A stretch of 64,000 nucleotides of DNA from Prosopocoilus inquinatus (taxonomy: Eukaryota > Arthropoda > Insecta > Coleoptera > Lucanidae), in the NCBI GenBank assembly GCA_036172665.1, contig CM069870.1, positions 20,868,001 to 20,932,000 of the forward strand, read 5' to 3'. Made by a program: the position numbers and the translations under genes. This document shows, piece after piece, positions 46,761 through 58,117 of the stretch. Positions within the stretch are counted from its first letter, which is position 1; each line of letters begins with the position of its first letter. The notes beneath the pieces were generated by a model that did not search any database, was not told the DNA's origin, and was given only the letters and a program-made list of their open reading frames with translations.

Positions 46761-47780
46761 TATATGTTTCCTGCTTTCATTTTAATATTTTTTCTCGTTT
46801 TGCTAGCTAGCATTAAACTTGTAACTAACATATAAATGATGATGTAATGTCGAGTAACACTTTCAAGTTATATTTGGCAAAAAGTATATTTTTGTACGGT
46901 TTAAAAACTAACATATATCTTGTATTTATCTTTCTTAAATGTCAGCCCGTCAACAGAATAAATAGAACAAAAATGCTGTCTCTGATTGTTATATCAAGGT
47001 GATATAAGCTATAAGAATAATAATAATATTAGGTGATAGCATTAGTTGATGCTTTTTTTTTTGGTCAAAGTGGTAACCGGAAACAATGCAATTTTGAAAA
47101 CCGGAAGGATCGCGAACGTAATCGTCGCGTCCGTCCTTCCTAACGAAAGGAAACCTGTCGTGATTTAGCAAAAAAATTGGCCAAATCACATATAGCTTCC
47201 GGCCGAATCCGGAACTGACCCGTTATGTACCGCGTTACGAGGTTACGACGCGATAAAAGACCCTCCACACGAGCGGAGGGTTGAAGAGAAAAAAAAAGGC
47301 GAGCAGCTTTTACACGCTCGCCCGACTGCCGGTGTGTCTTTTCTTTATCAGCTTTAATCTTTCTTAAAGGGATCTTTACTTGACACGATGACACAGAATG
47401 GAGCGTGGGGGGCGATGCGAGGAAGAGCTCTCCATACGTCTTCATTAGGTGGTTAAGTGACAAAGCTTTCCTTTATTGTTAATTTATGATATTCTATAAA
47501 CGGTTATACGGTGAATATTTCAAACTCCTGGTGACTGACAGGTAGGAACATAACGATATTAAAAACTAAAAATAATTTAAATTAACGGACAATTTATTGT
47601 AGAATTCAAAAGTGAAATCAAAATGGGAAAAAACATATCTTTGTTATTTTTATAAAGCTTAAGCACCTTGTATATAAAAGAAGATATTTTTAAAGTGTGC
47701 AATAGAAGCACTCCTATTACATAAAGAAAAGCCGAGTCGATATCTTGAATAGCAAAAAAGTTATGGAACGGAGTTCTGGA
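46761..47780. other. No gene recognised
   Basis: 47130-47460 is CpG-richer, with overlapping minus-strand frames of no recognisable content. The rest is AT-rich. Confidence 0.35.
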
Positions 47781-47927
47781 CAGCGACGGCTCAGCGTAAC
47801 ATATTTGGGTAGGCGACCGTTATGCGTCGTGTATTGTTTGTTCCCTGTTCATGTGCGTTAGACAGAGCAAGCGCTCTGTGAGTATGTCTGCCGCCTACCC
47901 AAATATGTTATGCACGAGTCGGCGCTG
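47781..47927. repeat. Inverted repeat element of about 147 bp
   Basis: The arms contain TAACATATTTGGGTAGGCG and its exact complement CGCCTACCCAAATATGTTA. They are extended outward by CAGCGACGGCTC / GAGTCGGCGCTG. A MITE or structured RNA is possible. No target duplication was identified. Confidence 0.65.
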
Positions 47928-48134
47928 ATTCTGGGGCACCCTGAATATAAATAGCTCCACAACAAAATCTTACAGCAGATCAGTTATTTGCTCTCCTTAA
48001 TCAGTTAATCTTAACAGAAAAAAATATGTTTATCTTAATCAATACATTTGCTGTTACCACATAAACCAGATCTAGTCTTTGTGGTCACTTACATAACCTC
48101 GATTTGTCTCACTGCACTGTCTAAACCTAATAAG

Positions 48135-49235
48135 TAGAGAGCGGATAGTCAGGCAAATGCCTAGTGCCTGCCTTTTTTCTTTTTTTCAAAGTTTTAAAAA
48201 TTTATGCCTTTTTTTGAAAATAAATACCTTTTGTTGCTTTCTTGCCTTTTTTTCTATCATCCGGTGAGTTTCGAATTATTATAATTTTTCTTCAAATCGA
48301 AACTTGACTACTAGAAGGGTCTAATATGTTTTCTAGGAAGTGTGCTTTGACCGCAGCGAATATTTCCAGATGGGTATTACCAATTTCAATACGGATTTAA
48401 TCTTAACAGGAAATTATTTGAGGACACTTGTGACAACAATCTATTATTTAAATAATGTCTTTTCGGTGCATTAGTAATTCACTCGTTGTCGTGCTTGTTT
48501 TAAGTTCAATTTAATTGTTGATTTTAACGCTGCAAAATGCCAAAGTGTGATCAAATACAAAATTGGGTAAAACTAGACAAGAATTTGTCAATAGTAGAAA
48601 ATCCTTGTACTAAGTGTCTTTTTTACTTTATTTAATGTTATTTGCAATTTTATTCTTAATTTTTAGAAAAATGCTACTAAAAAGTATCACGTAACCCAAC
48701 ACATAGATAGTGGTATTCATTCAAGAAATGTAAAAAACAAGAACGGTCAACAGCTTCTTTTGAAAACGGTTTTGCAGGAATCAAAACCTGGTCCTTCAAA
48801 ATCGACATTTTCATTGAAGTTATGTGAAGCTTTTATAGCTGCATCGACACCTTTTAAAAAATTGAACAATCCAGTGTTACGAGAGTTTTCAGAATCTTCA
48901 ACAAAAGAAATAATTCTGGGCGAATCAACGCTGCGGAAAAAATATTTGGATACTTGCTATCAATCTGTGAGTAGAAGTGAAAACTACATTACATTTTTTT
49001 TACTATATTTATTTACTTGCAGACACTAGATTCGATTAGGCTAGACATTGCAAACAATTATATATGGGTCTCAATTGACGAAACTACGGAGAGTAAGGGT
49101 CGCTACATTGCAAACATTGTTGTTTGGAAATTATCAGAACACGAAGCTGGAGTTCCTCATTTATTGGCGAGTAAAGAGTTGGAAAAAACCAATCACAAAA
49201 CGATTGCTTATTTTTGCCTGACTATCCGCTCTTTA
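48135..49235 (+). mobile_element. hAT element (hAT-F), 1101 bp, internally truncated
   Basis: Both ends carry the 20 bp inverted repeat AGAGCGGATAGTCAGGCAAA without a mismatch, inside TAG... and TAA... termini. A perfect 8 bp duplication CTAATAAG flanks them (48127-48134, 49236-49243). It carries only the N-terminal part of a transposase related to hAT-B. Perfect ends and target suggest a young insertion that was mobilised in trans. Confidence 0.93.
48537..49235 (+). pseudogene. hAT transposase N-terminal remnant with a 56 bp intron
   Basis: It begins at ATG 48537 (MPKCDQIQNWVKL). A zinc-finger half CTKC at about 48606 and the other half (KKYHVTQHIDSGIH, 48680-48720) are separated by about 50 bp ending in TTTTTAG. 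That looks like a degraded first intron, but no splice restores the frame cleanly. The frame from 48760 has TFSLKLCEAFIAAS and ESTLRKKYLDTCYQS. GT-AG intron 48967-49022 (GTGAGT ... TTGCAG) is then followed by TLDSIRLDIANNYIWVSIDE, matching hAT-B residue for residue across the junction. The catalytic core beyond this is deleted and the frame runs into the right end. Confidence 0.85.
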
Positions 49236-49243
49236 CTAATAAG

Positions 49244-50599
49244 AAATTCGTTAAAAACTTAACCTGATCGAAACAAGAAAAATTTCCATCTCAAATCTTT
49301 GAGAATTCGAGATTTAATTAATATCACAAGTATAAGAACACCCTATAGTTGGCAAAACCTTTGCATGTTATGGATAGTTAGACTGTTATACATTTAATGA
49401 GTATTGTAATCAAATGTAGATATGTGAAAAATGAATGATGATAGAACTTTGGGAATAATTCTCACCAAATGTCCTGCAAAAAAAAAAAAAAACTACAAAG
49501 ATGTTTGCTCTGTTGTTATTATTCAGCAGCGATCATCAATATTTCACGACGCTCAATCGTCGTCACTTTAATTACTGTGGGAAGCTAATTATATGAAATT
49601 AAGACAATTATTATCAATCAATTATTAACATGGATGATGAGGTATTATTAATAAAGATTGAGAGGACGCAAGAATTAATTTTTGATAACTTATTTGGCCA
49701 GAAGTATGTTTTTCAACAGCAGTAAAATTCTTGTATTTAGGAAATTCTTGTTTGCCAAAGGCTTCTTTTTTTGGTATCTAAGATTTCTATTTCGAGTTTA
49801 ACTAATCTGTGCACACAGTCAAGGGAAACCTGCATCGAAATGACGATAAAGATTGATTTATATCAAGGAATCAGATTTCAATGTAAGGTCGACAATGACT
49901 GAAACTTTTTGGCCACAACTGTACATGACCCTGTATAGTATTCTCGTTAATAATTTTTTTTGTTTCTGGGTATCTTCAAAATAATTTTCGGCGAGCAAGA
50001 TGTTACGATATGAAAAATCATTGTTAGCTCGACAGGTGTTCAAATTTGGTTATATACCTGAAGAGAACACAAAATTTCGATCGTCATTTGTTTTTCTTTC
50101 TCTTTGTATCTTCTGCTTTTTGTTCGAAGCCATCGTCTTTCTTTTTCTGTTTACATTTTTCCTTCGAAGAGACGTTTCTGGTTCGTGCAATCTGTATTTC
50201 TGTAATTGAATTTCTTCCACCAAACGTTAACTAATTGCTGCACTATTGCTTCTTCTTTTGTTTATTTTCTTCTGAAATTTCCATTTAGGTACTTATTTTT
50301 TTCTTGTGATTTTTGAGTTGTCCTTAAAAGTTAATTATTATTCCATTTATCAAAGAAATTTTAAATCTACCCATTCGTTCTGAGTTTTATTTTTTATTAC
50401 GATCGTCGTTTATTTGTGTTTGGTTCGGGAATTTCTTAAAATTAATTTCTCGATTTTTATTTTTGTTTTAAATTGTTTACCGCTTTTCAAAATCTAAACA
50501 GAAATTATAATTCCTTCGGAAATTCGATTTTCCGTTTTGATTCTAAAGCTTGCTTAGGCTGAAATGGTTTTTTCAGTACATCCTGTGTAACTATCTATA
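49244..50599. other. No gene recognised
   Basis: AT-rich with an A run near 49480. Frames at 49858-50234 have no domain and are T-rich on the plus strand. Confidence 0.35.
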
Positions 50600-51941
50600 C
50601 ATTTCGGCCCCAATCAGGGCTTTATCAGCAGAAGAGTAGCTCGAGAGACTCATTTCGCTTGTTTTCAATTCTGTTTTGTTTTTGTCAAAACTTAAAAATA
50701 AAACTATTTTTTGCTTGCCTGAAAACTATTTTTTTTTCTTTTAAATTCCAAATTTATTCTATTTAACCACATCATGGAGCTTCTAAATTATATTCAAGCG
50801 TCAAGTTAGACTCACTTTAATAAAGAAAGGTCCAGGAACATTTGAACTACCTGGATTATGATTTACTTATTTTCTCTTTGCTTTTCTTCATTGATGTTTA
50901 TTATATTTTCTTCAGTTTTCTCTCTAATCTCTTTGTGTTTATTGTCAATTTCCTCTTGATATCATTTCTCATCTCTATTTTAAATTCTTCTAAAGTGTTC
51001 CACATTTCAGCTCGGCTTTCTAGGTTTTTCTTATTTGCCCCCTCGATTTATTTGTATTTTATTTCATTTCCTCTAATATCACCCTATTTTCTTGTTGTTC
51101 TTGTTGTTCTAGTGGTTCTTTTATTTTGTTGTGGGTCCATTTGTATTTTATTTTGTTCTAATTGCTCTTTGTCGTTTGCTGTTTTAATTGTTCTTGGATT
51201 TTTATGCTGTTTCGTTTTATTTCCCTCATCATCATGGCCAATACTATTTTTATCTCCTTGTCCTTCTGCTTTTGTTCTTTTTGTTCTTCTTCTGTTTCCT
51301 CTTTTTCTTTTGGTATCTTGTTTAATTCGTTTGTCTTTGTGTTTATTGTTCATAATTCTTTTTCTGCCATTTTTCTATTTGACTCGCGGCTCCTTTTTAT
51401 TTTAAACCAACGTTTCTTGGAAATTATGTTTTTTTTAGGTTGTTCTATTCTAATTTTGTTCTTGTGTGTTGCGTTTTATTGCACCCAAAACTGTTCATAA
51501 CACACTTTGTCCACACATGTCCTCGTTCATTTGTTTTTGTTTCTTTTTGTTCTTCTTCTATTTCTTCTTTTTCTTCTGGCATGTTTTTTCTAATTCGTGT
51601 GCTTTTGTTTTTGTTATTCGTAAGTTTCTTTCAATTTGACTCGTAATTCCTTTTTATTTCGGTTCAACGACTCAACTTATGTTTTTAGGATTTCCGTTCT
51701 AACAGGTCACTTATTTTGCCGTATTTCACTCATTACCATGGTCAATATTTTTTCTTATGCACTCGTTCATTTGTTTTTGTTTCCTTTTGTTTTTCTCCTA
51801 CGTCCTCTTTTTCTTCTGTTATCTTTTCTGATTGGTGATCCTTTGTTTTTGATATTCGTAAGTTTATTTTTGTTACTTTTGTATTTGATTGAGACTCTTT
51901 GTCATTTTTGACTAAAATTCCTTCGAATTTTCGAAAACGCC
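50600..51941 (-). pseudogene. Decayed gag-like region of an LTR retroelement
   Basis: On the minus strand, directly after the primer site, frames are strongly Lys/Glu/Gln/Asn-rich (for example 51957-51742 and 51353-51084: KITEEKEDVGEKQKETKTNE, KEQLEQNKIQMDPQQN). They look like coiled-coil gag leaders of insect Ty3/gypsy-type elements. Several frameshifts break it, and no capsid zinc knuckle, protease or polymerase is seen. The identity rests on position after the primer site and on composition. Confidence 0.4.
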
Positions 51942-51959
51942 CGAGGTTGGGCGCCAATT
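51942..51959 (-). other. Primer binding site, lysine-tRNA type
   Basis: The minus strand reads TGGCGCCCAACCTCGGGC, which differs from the known lysine-tRNA primer site at two positions. The same first 11 bases occur in L2 and L3 near 14.1 and 14.6 kb. Confidence 0.6.
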
Positions 51960-52080
51960 ATTTGCAACGTTACCTTGGACGCCAATAAATTGCTATGATG
52001 TGCTTTGCTGGCCCCAAAGTTGGTGTTGGCCAATTTATGCAATGATGTGTGCTGGTTGTTGTTTAATTTAAATACCTCAT

Positions 52081-52211
52081 GGCCGTTTTCATAATCTGAA
52101 TTTAAGGAAGCTTTAATTTAGAGTCACATTAAAAATAAGGAAACAAATGTATTTTTTTTAGCTTTTTTTTTAAGTGACTTTAAATTTAAAATCCTATTAT
52201 GAAATCGGCCC
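52081..52211 (+). mobile_element. Solitary MITE of the 7.5 kb family
   Basis: GGCCGTTTTCATAATCTG ... ATTATGAAATCGGCCC, about 131 bp, the uninterrupted form of the element nested in itself at 7528-8044. No clear target duplication remains. Confidence 0.85.
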
Positions 52212-52316
52212 TTGGTATCATAGAATAAAGTAAATACGTTGTATTAAAAACAGAACGTATTTTATATTTCCAAATATTGTTGAAATTGAACTATGTAAAG
52301 AAATCTTTTGCAGAAA

Positions 52317-53290
52317 CAGCTTTGAAAATGTGCCACGAAGTGATGAAAATTAGAAAAAGTTTGGAGGAAACGAATTTAGAAATCAAACATAACGAAATAT
52401 AATACAGACACAGCTTTGAAAATGTGCCACGAAGTGATGACGGATTTTGTGTTGTGGAAAAAACCAAAGTGAATCACTTCGTGACATATTTTCAAAGCTG
52501 TTCCTGCATAAGATTTATAATACAAATACAAGAACGACTCAAAAACAGAACAAACAAACAAAATATAATACAGACACAGCTTTGAAAATGTGCCACGAAG
52601 TGATCACGGATTTTGTGTTGTGGAAAAAACCAAAGTGAATCACTTCGTGACATATTTTCAAAACTGTTCCTGCATAAGATTTCCAATACAAATACAAGAA
52701 CGACTCTTTAGAACAGTACAAAACACAAATGCAACAAAGCAACGACAAAATTAGACAAGAAAGTTTGGAGGAAATGAATTTAGAAATCAGACAAAACAAA
52801 ATATAATACAGACACAGCTTTGAAAATGTGCCACGAAGTGATGACGGATTTTGTGTTGTGGAAAAAACGAAAGTGAATCACTTCGTGACATATTTTCAAA
52901 ACTGTTCCTGCATAAGATTTATAATACAAATACAAGAACGACTCTAAAACAGTACGAAACACAAATACAACAAAGCAACGACAAAATTAGACAAGAAAGT
53001 TTGGAAGAGACGAATTTAGAAATCAAGCAGAACAAAATATAATACAGATACAGCTTTGAAAATGTGCTACGAAGTGATGATGGATTTTGTGTTGTGGAAA
53101 AAAAACACAGTGAATCACTTCGTGGTACATTTTCAAAGCTGTTTCTGCATATGATTTATAATACAAATACAAGAACGACTCTAGAACAGTCCAAAACATA
53201 AATGCAACGAAACGAATGAATTTAAAAATCAAACAAAACAAATTATAATGCACAAACAGCTTTGGAAATATGCCACGAAGTGATGTATTT
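52317..53290 (+). repeat. Tandem array of ~90 bp hairpins
   Basis: Four near-identical hairpins lie at 52411-52500, 52577-52666, 52815-52904 and 53051-53141. Lone left arms occur at 52317 and 53257. Each stem pairs CAGCTTTGAAAATGTGCCAC (continuing GAAGTGAT) with ATCACTTCGTGACATATTTT (continuing CAAAGCTG), about 28 bp with one or two G-U-compatible changes. The loop of about 34 nt includes GGATTTTGTGTTGTGGAAAA. Spacers share AATACAAATACAAGAACGAC and AGAAAGTTTGGAGGAAACGA. No protein frame is conserved. Confidence 0.9.
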
Positions 53291-53299
53291 TGTGTTGCG

Positions 53300-54979
53300 G
53301 AAAAAAACGACCAAGGGGAATTGATAATTAATGTAATGGTGTGGATGTTGTGGATCTGTTGGTTTTAACAGTCGAATTTGATGACCTGACGAAGACACCA
53401 ACGACGACAAGAGACGGGCGGCGCTATAAAAATTAATAGCAGAGAAAACGACAGAATTAATTCGCCATAATCGGCGACATCACAATTACAAATAATAGCC
53501 GGTCCATAGCCGCGGCCATAAAACATTAAAACCATCAAGTTCATGGGCCCAAAAAAAGCCCGCCATAAAGATAACTATAAAACGTAATAAAACCGAAATC
53601 CGAAAGCGAGAGAAATTCGGCTGAACTCAATTAATCAATAAAACAGTAAAACGCTCCCCCGTTGCTGTTAAGAGTGTACTGGAGGTGGGATGGGGTTGAG
53701 GGGGTTGAAATGTGCGGTTTCGAGACGCTAGCCTAGGAGAGAGGCAGCGCACGCGGGCTGCGGTCGCCGAGGAATCTCCCGCTATTATATTGAACACTGG
53801 CTTATGCCCTGCTGGCTGCCGCCCTCCACGTATGCTGCTGCCGCCGCTGCTGCTCACTCTACGAATAATACCTTATCTGCGTGACAAATTCAATGAATCT
53901 TACATTCAAACTGCTAACCACATTAACTGCCTCAAGCTTACAAATTTCAGACTCCCCCCCAATGAGGTTTTACCTCCTTTTCTTCAAGAATGACTTTCAC
54001 ATATCCTCTATGTTCATATCCACATCCACATCCACATTCACATTCTTCCCCCCACCATATAAAACAGAAAAAGATCATACCATAATTTTTTTTTACATAT
54101 ACCTACAAATTCACCAGCATGCAGGTGTTAAATAAATGCGGGAGTGGCCTCGTAGTTGGATTGCAATTCAAAAAAAAAATCGTTAAGAAATTCGCGACGA
54201 TTATTGTGCATTTCAGAGTTAACGTCCTTATCATTATATTTCCCTCTTGATACTAGAGCAAAAACAAGCAATTTTTGTTCTCCAAAATCAGGTAACAAGG
54301 TTATTCGATAAGCAAATTCTAATAAAAAAGAAAAAACGTGTAGATGGGCGTTGAATACAACCAGAAAATAACAAGATACGGCGCGGAATTATAGTGGTGC
54401 GTTTAATGTACTGTGTAGATGGCCAAATTGGACTAATTCCGGGTACACAATCAATCATATCCGGAGGTAATCAGGTGCGAGTATCCGTCAATTTTAGGGA
54501 TGAGGCAGCGCTTGTGGGGACGCGCGTAACGACGCTCGCATTACGTCTGTAATGACTGTATTAATGCCTCCGGCTCACTGTAATTTCTTGCTGAAACTTT
54601 GCTTAATTTATGCGTAAGATATTTCATGCTTTTGGCGACCAACGGCTTTCCGTGGTCGGTCCGAGGGGACGAACCAACTAATCGTCCGCACTTCCTGCAA
54701 CCGCATAACTTACTCCGTGTTAAAACAATTTTCACCGCAAATAATAAAATGCACGTAGTTTTTTTCAAAAATGAATTATAAATAAAATTTGTTTCCTTAA
54801 AAAAGAAATAATCGTGTAGTGCTATCGTAAACCAATGAAATCGTTTTATTACTAGATACTCGAACCGAGGATAAAATAGATCAGTTTGGAAGTACACGCC
54901 GCCAATTGATGAGTTTTGTTCAAGTAATCGATCCATAACTAACTGAACCAATAGGAGACCAGTTTTCTACCCAGTCGGA
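53300..54979. other. No gene recognised; GC-rich island 53.63-53.86 kb
   Basis: A GC-rich patch with CTGCTGCCGCC runs at 53.8 kb, a (CACATC)n-like run at 54.01-54.05 kb, and otherwise AT-rich DNA. Frames on both strands overlap and show no domain. Confidence 0.4.
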
Positions 54980-54981
54980 TA

Positions 54982-56272
54982 CATGGGCTGCTGGAAAATT
55001 TTCTGGAATCTAGTAGGTCTAGAATTGTTAGCGTTTATCAACTGTCATATTTGAAAAATTTGACGTTTTTCGCCTATAATTCTATTGACAGTTCCTATCC
55101 AAGTGAACCAGTTTTGTTTGTACAGCATTTGAGAAAAAGTAATTTTGTATAAACTTGGAAATCTCGCGTAAAAATTTTCGTCCTATGATTTTTTACGATT
55201 TCAAATGTGGTCTAACGCCGAAACAATGCCTCGATCGTCTTCCTTTGGCTTTTGGAGATAAAGCACCATCAAAGAGCAGTGTTTATAATTGGTTTTCCGA
55301 ATTCCAGCGTGGACGTACCTCTTTCAGTGACGAATTTCGTGAAGGTCGTCCATCAACATCTGTTGTTGCCACTAATGTAGATGCTGTGCGTGAAATGCTT
55401 GAGCGAGATCGATATGTGACATACCGTGAGATTCAAGCATCCTTACGCATTGACAGGAAAGCAATACACCAGATTTTGCATGATCATTTGAACGTACGAA
55501 AGCTTTGCAGTCGTTGGATCCCACACAATTTAACAAAAGCGCAAAAGCAGGGTCGTGTCAAATGGTGCGAAGAAATGCCCAAGAAATTCAATGGAGGTCG
55601 TTCAAATTTAGTTTAAACCATCGTTACTGGTGACGAAACGTGGATGTATTCGTACGAGACAGAAAGTAAACTACAATCTACCATTTGGTTGTTTCAAAAT
55701 GAACCAAAACCAACAAAAGTTGTCCGTTCACACAGTGCTGCGAAGCAAATGATTGCTTGTTTCTTTGGTTTAACTGGACATGTAGCAACCGTGGCTTTAG
55801 AGGATCGAAAAACCGTGAATGCTGATTGGTATACTGCAATTTGTTTGCCGGAAGTCATCTATCAAATAAGAAGAAACAATCGAAATCGACGAATTATTCT
55901 CGATCATGACAACGCCGGCTCTCACTCAGCCCGTCAAACAGTTGATTTTTTGTCCAACAAAATAGTTGAATTAATGACTCATTGTCCATATTCACCTGGT
56001 TTATCAACTAATGATTTCTTTTTGTTCCCAGATATCAAAAATAAAATGAGTGGTGAGCGATTTTCGTCGGCTGAAGCAGCGGTTGAAACATTCCGGACAC
56101 TGGTTTCTGAGGTGCCATCTTTAGAGTGGAAAACGTGCTTTAGAAATTGGTTCGAGCGTATGCAAAAGTGTAGTGACGTCAAAGCCGACTATTCGAAAAA
56201 CAATGATACCGTCTACCAAATTTCATATGCGTTTTTTCATACCGTTTCCAGAAACTTTTCCAGCAGCCCACG
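54982..56272 (+). mobile_element. Mariner element, full-length copy
   Basis: The ends are CATGGGCTGCTGGAAAATTT and, complemented, CGTGGGCTGCTGGAAAAGTT. TA flanks both sides (54980-54981, 56273-56274). Its length, 1291 bp, is normal for mariner. It encodes one transposase interrupted by a single in-frame stop. Confidence 0.93.
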
Positions 56273-56312
56273 TAGCCATAGCCAAAACGAGCCACTTTTT
56301 CCTCTAATTTAA
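55155..56312 (+). pseudogene. Mariner transposase (DD34D), start lost and one nonsense codon
   Basis: The N-terminal helix-turn-helix region (LTPKQCLDRLPLAFGD, YNWFSEFQRGR) is followed by WIPHNLT, the first catalytic VTGDETW, the second HDNAGSH and the third NDFFLFP. Exactly 34 residues lie between the last two Asp, the mariner signature. The frame is open from 55155 to 56312 except for TAA at 55614-55616, where the other copy has TAT. The start codon reads TTG where the other copy keeps ATG. The original stop after the CSDVK region is also lost, so the frame runs through the right inverted repeat. It cannot make a normal protein, but little else is damaged. Confidence 0.92.
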
Positions 56313-56565
56313 TCATTTCCCTATCGCGCTTTTAGTGGTGTTGGAAGAGTCGTGAGCGTCTTAAGTAGATAACCCTTAAAAAAATAAATATACAACGATT
56401 ATTTCGTTTAAATCTCCAAGAATCCGTTAAAAAAAACTTAATACGTATGGTCAACGAAATAGTATAGTTTCGGCGGAATCGAATGCAAGTACTTAATAAT
56501 AATAATAGGCATTTATTAATTAACCCATTAAAAAAACTGTAATGAGGTATACAATATGAATAATA
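56313..56565. other. Dispersed repeat fragment
   Basis: CTCCAAGAATCCGTT and GAATCGAAYGYAAGTA are shared with 10.2 kb. TCTAATTTAATCATNTCCCTAT, just upstream at 56294, recurs at 61552. Confidence 0.45.
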
Positions 56566-56567
56566 TA

Positions 56568-57084
56568 TAGTGTGTACCAAAAAGTTTTATACAAATGGAG
56601 AAAAAGTTTATCTTACATTTCACAAAAAAAAATTCTTGATTAAAAGCTCTGCATGACTTGTAGATCCAAAAATTATGCACACTTGCAGGTTATTGATATT
56701 CCCAGATAAAAATTGAAAAACAATAAACACTTCTATCAGTAACAGAAAATAAGGCGCTTATTAGGAACGAGATCTTACGAAGTTTCGTAATGCGCATTAA
56801 TTTAACAATTGTTGAAGTGTTTATTCTTTTCATTTTTATCTGGGAATATCAATAATCTACAAGTGTGCATAATTTCTGGCTATTTAATCACTATTTCAAT
56901 GAACATTTTGCTCTCCGTCTAAATCATTATTTCTTATTTTCCCTGATTTAAGTCAATTTAAAAAAAAAATTTTACCTGATTATGGATCTACAAATCATGC
57001 AGAGCTTTTTATCAAGAATATTTTTTTTGTGAAATGTAAGGTAAGCTTTTTCTCTATTTGTATAAAACTTTTTGGTACACACTC
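56568..57084. mobile_element. Palindromic MITE of about 517 bp, TA-flanked
   Basis: The ends share AGTGTGTACCAAAAAGTTTT and then ATACAAATNGAGAAAAAG. TA flanks both sides. Inverted similarity extends over 150 bp and includes TTATTGATATTCCCAGATAA. It is Tc1/mariner-type by its TA target. Confidence 0.8.
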
Positions 57085-57113
57085 TATACAGGGTGTCCAC
57101 AGTTATTATATCT

Positions 57114-57818
57114 AGAGGGTGTTGAGTTTTGAAAAAGTTAATTTTTCTGAAAATTTTGAAATGGAACAGCCTGTAAGTCTAAACTCTTGTGAAACACTGC
57201 CTTAATGAGCTTTCATAAAACGCCAAATGTTTTTGTCTAAACTGAAGAAATCGCGAGACAGTAATGAAAAATTTTTTTTTCTATCAATATTAAAATGTTA
57301 TTTAGCCTTTCCGTCCGGTTTTTCTGTTTCAGTTAAATGATAAACCAATGAATATGTTTTATTTTGTGTTCAAAGTAATTGAATATGTATTCCACTAATT
57401 CCTTTTCCTATTTTCCTTTACCTTGAACATATTTATATAACTTTATTAAAATAATTAAAAAATAATAAAATTGAAAATTACGTTGCCGTTTGCTAGAAAA
57501 TAGAAAAAGAGTTGCCATGAATTTTTAATTGTCAGCACAATTGAGTGTTATTTTCTAATTTATTAATTAATTAAATTGATTAATATTTCTTAATTTATCA
57601 ACAAAATAAAACAGAATACCGATCGGAAAGGCTAAAAAACCTCAATATTGTAATTTAAAAAAATGAGTAATTGCTGTTTCGGGATTTATTCAGTTTGGAC
57701 AAAAATATTTGGCGTTTTATGAAAGGTCATTAAGGCAGTGTTTCACAAGAGTTTAGACATACAGGCTCTTCCATTTGAAAATTTTCAGCAAAATTAACAT
57801 TTTCAAAACTCAGCACCC
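57114..57818. mobile_element. Foldback MITE with long arms
   Basis: AGGGTGTTGAGTTTTGAAAA at the left and its complement near 57818 begin arms that remain complementary for about 230 bp (GAAACACTGCCTTAATGA, AAACGCCAAATRTTTTTGTC, TTTAGCCTTTCCGNYCGG). The centre is AT-rich. TACAGGGTG lies next to both ends, a word common at ends of insect TA elements. Confidence 0.75.
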
Positions 57819-58057
57819 TGTACACATAATAACTAATAGACTGAATCTGTTGAGAAATTTCTGTAGATGAGATATTGTGTTGTCTACCTACAAAAATTCA
57901 CGATGAAATGTAAATAAATAATCAAACTATGAGAGCTCAAAGTAGAGCAATTTTTCATACACTATCATTAATATCTTAAAAACTCTTAAATAAAACTTCC
58001 GAAATTTGTGGTTATTACCTACTCGTTATGCATACTTTCGAAATATGTAAAAATATA

Positions 58058-58117
58058 CTGGGTGTTCCATTAAAAAAAATATAACTTTGGTATGGCTCTC
58101 AGTTACTGAACACCCTG
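58058..58117. mobile_element. 60 bp TA-flanked inverted repeat (tiny MITE?)
   Basis: CTGGGTGTTC ... GAACACCCTG with TATA on both sides. It may be only the ends of a larger deleted element. Confidence 0.4.

Noticed and set aside
50842..51405. 187-residue hydrophobic open frame resembling a membrane protein
   Set aside because: It is T-rich sequence opposite a Lys/Glu/Asn-rich gag-like remnant. The Leu/Phe/Ile content follows from base composition, and no topology or family is recognisable.
52376..53253. Short frames such as FLYLYYKSYAGTALKICHEV repeated on the minus strand
   Set aside because: They are translations of the hairpin array; frames shift between units and no start is conserved.
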